Shown: positions 6,685-9,291 of the stretch, piece after piece
How the letters are laid out: every line of letters starts with the position of its first letter
Numbering within the stretch: position 1 is the first letter of the stretch
Assembly (NCBI GenBank): GCA_965370805.1
Contig: CBDUVZ010000118.1
Location: forward strand, 1 to 9,291
Source: CBDUVZ01 sp965370805
GTDB taxonomy: Bacteria; Hydrothermota; Tepidihabitantia; Tepidihabitantales; Tepidihabitantaceae
Length of the DNA: 9,291 nt
Direction: 5' to 3'
Program-made: the position numbers and the translations under genes
Notes under the pieces: generated by a model
Databases searched by the model: none
The model's input: the letters and a program-made list of their open reading frames with translations, nothing else
Told to the model about the DNA's origin: nothing

Positions 6685-7194
6685 CTATTCGCTCAGGACC
6701 TTCTGCAACTCCTGGTCGAGCGAATCCGGGTCCAACTCGGGCACGGACTCGATGTAGGACCGGGAGAACCGGTAGACCGACTTCTTCAGGTCGATGTAGT
6801 CCTGTTTGATCTCCCGGGCGAACTCGACCCTCGACGCGCTCTGGGAAAGCGTATCGATGATTGCCAGGTCGGCCCGGATTGCGACGAACCCGGAATCGAT
6901 GAAACAAACGAGCGACTCCTGCTCCGGAGTGAACTCAACGATAGTATCACGGAACCTCGCGAACCGCCGCTCCAGCTTCTTCAGGCGATTCCGGGTGCCT
7001 CTCCGGAACCGGACGAGCGACGTATCCGGCGCGGCCGGAACCAGGTGCTTCGGCACCTCGACCGGTGCCATCCGTTTGGTCCCCCTGACCACAACGTAAA
7101 CCGCAACCCCCAGCGCGGCGAGGCACAACACGACGATAGCAATCACGCCGATCCGCCGGACGCGGCTCGTACGCTTCTCCTCAGGCTGCTCCAT
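6685..7194 (-). CDS. Hypothetical membrane-anchored protein, single N-terminal helix
   Basis: I do not recognise the family. The 169-residue product has a basic N-terminus (KRTSRVRR), one clear transmembrane helix (residues 15-36, IGVIAIVVLCLAALGVAVYVVV) and a basic stop (RGTKR). A proline-containing spacer leads to a charged, helix-rich region (about 60-165) with many Arg/Lys and Glu/Asp, for example RNRLKKLERRFARFRDTI and REIKQDYIDLKKSVYRF, which suggests coiled-coil or helical-bundle structure outside the membrane. No enzymatic motif or cysteine cluster is seen. The ATG is preceded by a promoter whose -10 ends eight bases upstream, leaving no room for a Shine-Dalgarno. It is transcribed alone, divergently from the initiator tRNA, with repeat tract downstream. 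GC content, absence of stops and the credible membrane helix make it a real gene rather than a shadow. Confidence 0.75.
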   Translation of the reverse strand: MEQPEEKRTSRVRRIGVIAIVVLCLAALGVAVYVVVRGTKRMAPVEVPKHLVPAAPDTSLVRFRRGTRNRLKKLERRFARFRDTIVEFTPEQESLVCFIDSGFVAIRADLAIIDTLSQSASRVEFAREIKQDYIDLKKSVYRFSRSYIESVPELDPDSLDQELQKVLSE

Positions 7195-7202
7195 ACTCTA
7201 TA

Positions 7203-7230
7203 ATTACACTCAACCGGGCGGCGGTGTCAA
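7203..7230 (-). promoter_or_regulatory. Promoter of the 169-aa gene, leaderless geometry
   Basis: On the minus strand a perfect TTGACA (7230-7225) is followed after 16 bases by TGTAAT (7208-7203, 5 of 6 consensus bases). The ATG starts eight bases beyond the -10, so the transcript would begin zero to two bases before the start codon. Confidence 0.6.
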
Positions 7231-7250
7231 GACCCGCTCTCGACTGCCGC

Positions 7251-7278
7251 TTGACTTACCGCGCATTTCGACTAGATT
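7251..7278 (+). promoter_or_regulatory. Promoter of the initiator tRNA gene
   Basis: TTGACT (7251-7256) and TAGATT (7273-7278) are separated by 16 bases. The expected transcription start near 7285 lies about five bases before the mature tRNA 5' end. This promoter is back to back with that of the 169-aa gene. Confidence 0.6.
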
Positions 7279-7289
7279 CTAGCTCTAAT

Positions 7290-7363
7290 TGCGGGGTGGA
7301 GCAGTCTGGAAGCTCGTGAGGCTCATAACCTCAAGGTCGCTGGTTCGAATCCAGCCCCCGCTA
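7290..7363 (+). tRNA. Initiator tRNA-fMet (anticodon CAT)
   Basis: The 74-base cloverleaf folds completely: acceptor 7291-7296 with 7356-7361, D stem GAGC/GCTC (7299-7302, 7312-7315), anticodon stem TGAGG/CCTCA with loop CTCATAA and anticodon CAT at 7324-7326, and T stem GCTGG/CCAGC with loop TTCGAAT. Initiator rather than elongator identity is shown by the unpaired position 1-72, the A11:U24 pair in the D stem and the overall match to bacterial initiator sequences. Two points are unusual: the 1-72 mismatch is U·U instead of C·A, and the first of the three G:C pairs at the base of the anticodon loop is A29:U41. The 3' CCA is not encoded (discriminator A at 7363, then ctccc), so CCA must be added. 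Confidence 0.93.
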
Positions 7364-7402
7364 CTCCCCAACCAACAGCAGAACCCGGCGCAGCGTCTTC
7401 GC

Positions 7403-7552
7403 CTTCTGACTTCTGCACTCTACATTCTGACTTCCGCCTTGGTGCTCTTGGTGTTCTTGGTGTTTTTCCCCTTCCGCCTTCTGCAATCTACAATCTGAAA
7501 TCTCAAATCCACAATCCGCCCTCTTGGCGTTCTTGGCGGCCTTGGCGGTTAT
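7403..7552. repeat. Mixed 7-nt and 9-nt repeat tract downstream of the tRNA
   Basis: Heptads run at 7403-7437 (cttctga, cttctgc, actctac, attctga, cttccgc), then nonads at 7438-7464 (cttggtgct, cttggtgtt, cttggtgtt), heptads again at 7484-7517 (caatcta, caatctg, aaatctc, aaatcca, then caatcc), and nonads to 7552, including cttggcggccttggcggtta (7532-7551), an exact 20-base match to 6521-6540. Periods switch abruptly between classes. No gene or terminator is visible between the tRNA and the exported-protein gene. Confidence 0.8.
7483..7517. repeat. 35-nt direct repeat, left copy
   Basis: This segment is identical over 35 bases to 9062-9096 (start gcaatctacaatctgaaatc), and similarity continues six further bases after one mismatch. 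The two copies flank the exported-protein gene at 7577-8944 in the same orientation. Confidence 0.85.
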
Positions 7553-7576
7553 CTCATTCCTCGATTCGCTTCCGCC

Positions 7577-8944
7577 CTATCTCGCGACCAGCAGCCGCCT
7601 CACGCTTACCTCACCGCCGGCAACCAGCCGGCAGCAGTAGACCCCGCCGGCAACCCGGCACCCGCTGTTGTCGGTTCCATCCCAGACGACCTGCCGAGTA
7701 CCCGAATCCTGCCACCGGTTCACCAGTGTTCTCACCTCATTCCCCAGGACGTCATGGACCTTGAGCACGACCCGGCCGCTCCGGCGAATCGAATACCGGA
7801 CCGTAGTCCTTGCGGAAAACGGGTCGGGACGGCTCTGCAGCAGCGCCGGATTCCCGGACGCCGCGGGCTCCGCTACCCGACCGGCATACTCATTGCGCCG
7901 GTGCATCACATTCGGCGAACTGTACCAGACAACGTGCTGATAGCGACCGTCCGGGGAGACCGCGACCGAAGCGTACTGCCCGGCGACGTTCACCGGCTCC
8001 GACCACGTCACGCCGTGGTCCTTGCTCGCGCAGTACTTCGCGTGGGAAAACACGTAGACCCCGCCCGCCGGGCCGCAGGCAACCGCCGTTTGGTTCGGAT
8101 ACGTCGCGGTTATGAGGGTGACGGCGCTCTCCCAGGAAGCGCCGCTGTCCGTACTCCGGCAGCAGTAGGCCCCGACGTGGTCGGTATAGGTAGCGTAGAC
8201 GTGGCCGGCCCGGTCGCAGGCAATCGACGACTGGATCCCGCTGTTGCCGCTGGTGAGATGGATCTCGGGCTCCCAGGTCACGCCGCGGTCCGTACTCCGG
8301 CGATACGACTGGTCGCAGAACCTCGACCAGATTGCGTGGACCGTCCCGGCGAAGTCGGTAGCAATCTTGGTCTGGATATTGAACCCGCCGCTGGTCGAAA
8401 CCTGCCGGGACGGCTCCCAGGTCGTTCCGCGGTCGGTGCTTCTCAGGTAGCAGATCTGCGGCGCGTTATTGGCGTACGCCACGTGCACGAACAGACTCTC
8501 ATCCACGACAATCGACGGCTGGGCGTAGACCCGTCCCTGCCGCACGATAACCACCGGGCCCTCCCAGCCCGAGCCGAGGTCCCGGTTGTAGTACACGAAC
8601 GAAGAATCCTCGTGACTGGCATCCCACCACCAGTACCAGACTGCGTGCCGTCCGCCCAGTCGGTCCACGACGATTGTCGGCGCCCGCTGCTTACCCCAGC
8701 CGGCCCAGACACTCAAGGTATCCGGCGCTGACCACGTCACGCCGTTATCCGTGCTCTGCTTGTAGCGAATGACGTTATTGTCGTCATAGTAGACGACGTC
8801 CAGAGTATCCGAACCCGGGACCGCGATATTCCAGGTACAGGTCTGGTTCGTATACCCGGGCGCGACCTGCACCGGGTCAGTCCACTCGCCGTACGCAAAC
8901 GACAAGCAGAACACCAACACCGGCAGAAAAGCAGACATCTTCAC
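7577..8944 (-). CDS. Secreted Asp-box beta-propeller protein with FlgD-like C-terminal domain
   Basis: This encodes a 455-residue exported protein of unknown substrate. An N-terminal signal peptide (MKMSAFLPVLVFCLSFAYG) is followed by six blade repeats marked by Asp boxes of the pattern S-x-D-x-G-x-x-W: STDNGVTW (64-71), a degenerate NRDLGSGW (120-127), STDRGTTW (169-176), STDRGVTW (217-224), STDSGASW (264-271) and SKDHGVTW (307-314). Spacing of 43-56 residues fits a six-bladed propeller as in sialidases and BNR proteins, but the FRIP motif expected in sialidases is not seen, so enzymatic function is not claimed. Residues from about 365 (NPALLQSRPDPFS, then VRYSIRRSGRVVLKVHDVLGNEVRTL and WDGTDNSGCRVAGGVYCCRL) form a FlgD-like immunoglobulin tail common on surface proteins of FCB-related and candidate phyla. 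GTG at 8944 is chosen for its Shine-Dalgarno spacing and the lysine in the signal peptide; ATG at 8938 is the alternative. Confidence 0.88.
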   Translation of the reverse strand: MKMSAFLPVLVFCLSFAYGEWTDPVQVAPGYTNQTCTWNIAVPGSDTLDVVYYDDNNVIRYKQSTDNGVTWSAPDTLSVWAGWGKQRAPTIVVDRLGGRHAVWYWWWDASHEDSSFVYYNRDLGSGWEGPVVIVRQGRVYAQPSIVVDESLFVHVAYANNAPQICYLRSTDRGTTWEPSRQVSTSGGFNIQTKIATDFAGTVHAIWSRFCDQSYRRSTDRGVTWEPEIHLTSGNSGIQSSIACDRAGHVYATYTDHVGAYCCRSTDSGASWESAVTLITATYPNQTAVACGPAGGVYVFSHAKYCASKDHGVTWSEPVNVAGQYASVAVSPDGRYQHVVWYSSPNVMHRRNEYAGRVAEPAASGNPALLQSRPDPFSARTTVRYSIRRSGRVVLKVHDVLGNEVRTLVNRWQDSGTRQVVWDGTDNSGCRVAGGVYCCRLVAGGEVSVRRLLVAR

Positions 8945-8947
8945 ATG

Positions 8948-8955
8948 CACCTCCC
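8948..8955 (-). promoter_or_regulatory. Ribosome binding site of the exported-protein gene
   Basis: GGGAGGTG on the minus strand. Its GGAGG core ends five bases before GTG 8944 but eleven before ATG 8938, and it overlaps the GTG at 8950, which is therefore excluded. This spacing decides the start in favour of 8944. Confidence 0.65.
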
Positions 8956-8986
8956 TGGTAGAATTCGACTCAACCGAAACGCCTCC

Positions 8987-9014
8987 AGACTACCAGACTG
9001 AAGCCCGACGTCAA
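8987..9014 (-). promoter_or_regulatory. Possible promoter of the exported-protein gene
   Basis: On the minus strand TTGACG (9014-9009) is followed after 16 bases by TAGTCT (8992-8987). The -10 is weak (3 of 6). The leader would be about 36 nt and carries a Shine-Dalgarno, unlike the leaderless arrangement proposed for purL. Confidence 0.4.
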
Positions 9015-9045
9015 CCGCTCACCACCATCCGTCTTGGACATCGGT

Positions 9046-9239
9046 CATTCCCTCATCATCCGCAATCTACAATCTGAAATCTCAAATCCACAATCCACCC
9101 TCTCGGCGGTTTCCGCTTCCTCATTTTGCACTTTGATATTTGCACTCTGCAATTTGCCTTCATCTGTGTCTATCCGTGTCCATCCGTAGTTCACATTCCG
9201 GCCCGCTTCCTCAATCTGCAATCTGCAATCCAAAATCTA
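9046..9239. repeat. Intergenic repeat tract with 7-nt and 10-nt units
   Basis: Heptads occupy 9063-9097 (caatcta, caatctg, aaatctc, aaatcca, caatcca), 9122-9156 (cattttg, cactttg, atatttg, cactctg, caatttg) and 9212-9239 (caatctg, caatctg, caatcca, aaatcta). Between them are three decamers at 9161, 9171 and 9181 (catctgtgtc, tatccgtgtc, catccgtagt). The tract fills the space from the exported-protein promoter to the group II intron end; no gene is supported here. Confidence 0.8.
9062..9096. repeat. 35-nt direct repeat, right copy
   Basis: This is the exact partner of 7483-7517, upstream of the exported-protein gene. It belongs to the 7-nt-period class, so identity over 35 bases exceeds what degenerate units elsewhere in the window show. 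Confidence 0.85.
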
Positions 9240-9291
9240 ATCGAGTAGGGGGCGGTTTGGTTCCGCCCCCTCTCACACCACCGGACATGCG
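9240..9291 (-). mobile_element. 3' end of a group II intron (domain V 3' strand and domain VI), cut by window edge
   Basis: Read on the minus strand, CGCATGTCCGGT (9291-9280) matches the 3' strand of a group II domain V. It is followed by a hairpin with the shape of domain VI: GGGGGCGG (9270-9263) pairs with CCGCCCCC (9255-9248), the stem extends with A9271-T9247, and then G9272, A9273, G9274 pair with C9245, T9244, C9243, leaving A9246 bulged. A bulged adenosine seven bases from a 3' end in AT (T9240) is the branch-point geometry of these ribozymes. The rest of the intron, including any reverse transcriptase, would lie to the right of the window. The alternative is a plain terminator-like hairpin, but it lacks a U-tract and would not explain the domain V sequence. 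Confidence 0.7.

Noticed and set aside
6308..6907. Minus-strand 199-codon frame over the repeat cluster and the 169-aa gene
   Set aside because: Its translation simply reads the short-period repeats and palindromes, and it overlaps the better-supported 169-aa gene.
7289..7498. A 69-codon plus-strand frame covering the tRNA
   Set aside because: It coincides with the complete initiator tRNA cloverleaf and then runs through repeat units; no credible protein.
6458..7552. A CRISPR array, considered because of the regularly recurring short units
   Set aside because: Units are 7-10 nt, contiguous and degenerate, with no identical repeats of 25-40 nt separated by unique spacers and no cas genes nearby.
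7577..8944. Calling the exported protein a sialidase
   Set aside because: Asp boxes alone occur in many propellers; the FRIP motif is not visible and a catalytic Tyr/Glu/Arg set cannot be assigned by eye.
9045..9233. Minus-strand 62-codon frame upstream of the exported-protein gene
   Set aside because: The entire frame is heptad and decamer repeat sequence read as protein.
9247..9271. A simple rho-independent terminator at the right edge
   Set aside because: There is no U-tract on either strand, and the bulged A plus adjacent domain V strand fit a group II intron end better.

Overview
The window looks like a chromosomal segment of an uncultured, GC-rich bacterium. The housekeeping order dnaX-ybaB-recR, a group hpf-hprK-EIIA(Man), a purL gene fused to PurS-like sequence, and an exported protein with a FlgD-like C-terminal tail suggest a little-studied lineage, for example candidate phylum WOR-3 (Stahlbacteria) or a relative. 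That assignment is a low-to-moderate confidence inference; there is no rRNA here. I see no phage or plasmid genes. The only mobile element is the 3' end of a group II intron at the right edge.

Layout. Positions 2-1450, plus strand: end of dnaX (clamp loader), ybaB and recR, tightly packed as in many bacteria. Positions 1451-1610: a periodic repeat tract, then a good sigma70-type promoter. Positions 1611-3318, plus strand: hpf (ribosome hibernation), hprK (HPr kinase/phosphorylase) and an EIIA-Man protein, overlapping or abutting, apparently one operon linking ribosome dormancy to PTS-type carbon signalling. Positions 3335-6178, minus strand: purL, convergent with that operon, with a GC-rich hairpin at the junction. 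Positions 6213-6684: about 470 bases of intergenic repeats. Positions 6685-7194, minus strand: a small membrane-anchored protein of unknown function. Positions 7290-7363: an initiator tRNA-fMet with unusual identity bases, divergent from that gene. Positions 7364-7576: repeats. Positions 7577-8944, minus strand: a secreted Asp-box beta-propeller. Positions 9046-9239: repeats. Positions 9240-9291, minus strand: domains V/VI of a group II intron running out of the window.

The most unusual content is not in the genes. Most gene-poor stretches are built of degenerate short tandem units with fixed periods: 7 nt (CAATCTG-like), 8-9 nt (CTTGGTGTT/CTTGGCGGC-like), 10 nt (ATCCGTGTC-like) and 14 nt (ATGCCGAATTCCAA-like). 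A GC-rich 7-nt-period tract also lies inside the dnaX reading frame, where it encodes the protein's C-terminal tail. A 35-nt exact direct repeat of the 7-nt class flanks the exported-protein gene, and the group II intron ends directly against another 7-nt tract. A second recurring signal is promoters placed so close to start codons that purL and the 169-aa gene would have leaderless mRNAs, in contrast to hpf and the exported-protein gene, which have Shine-Dalgarno sequences.
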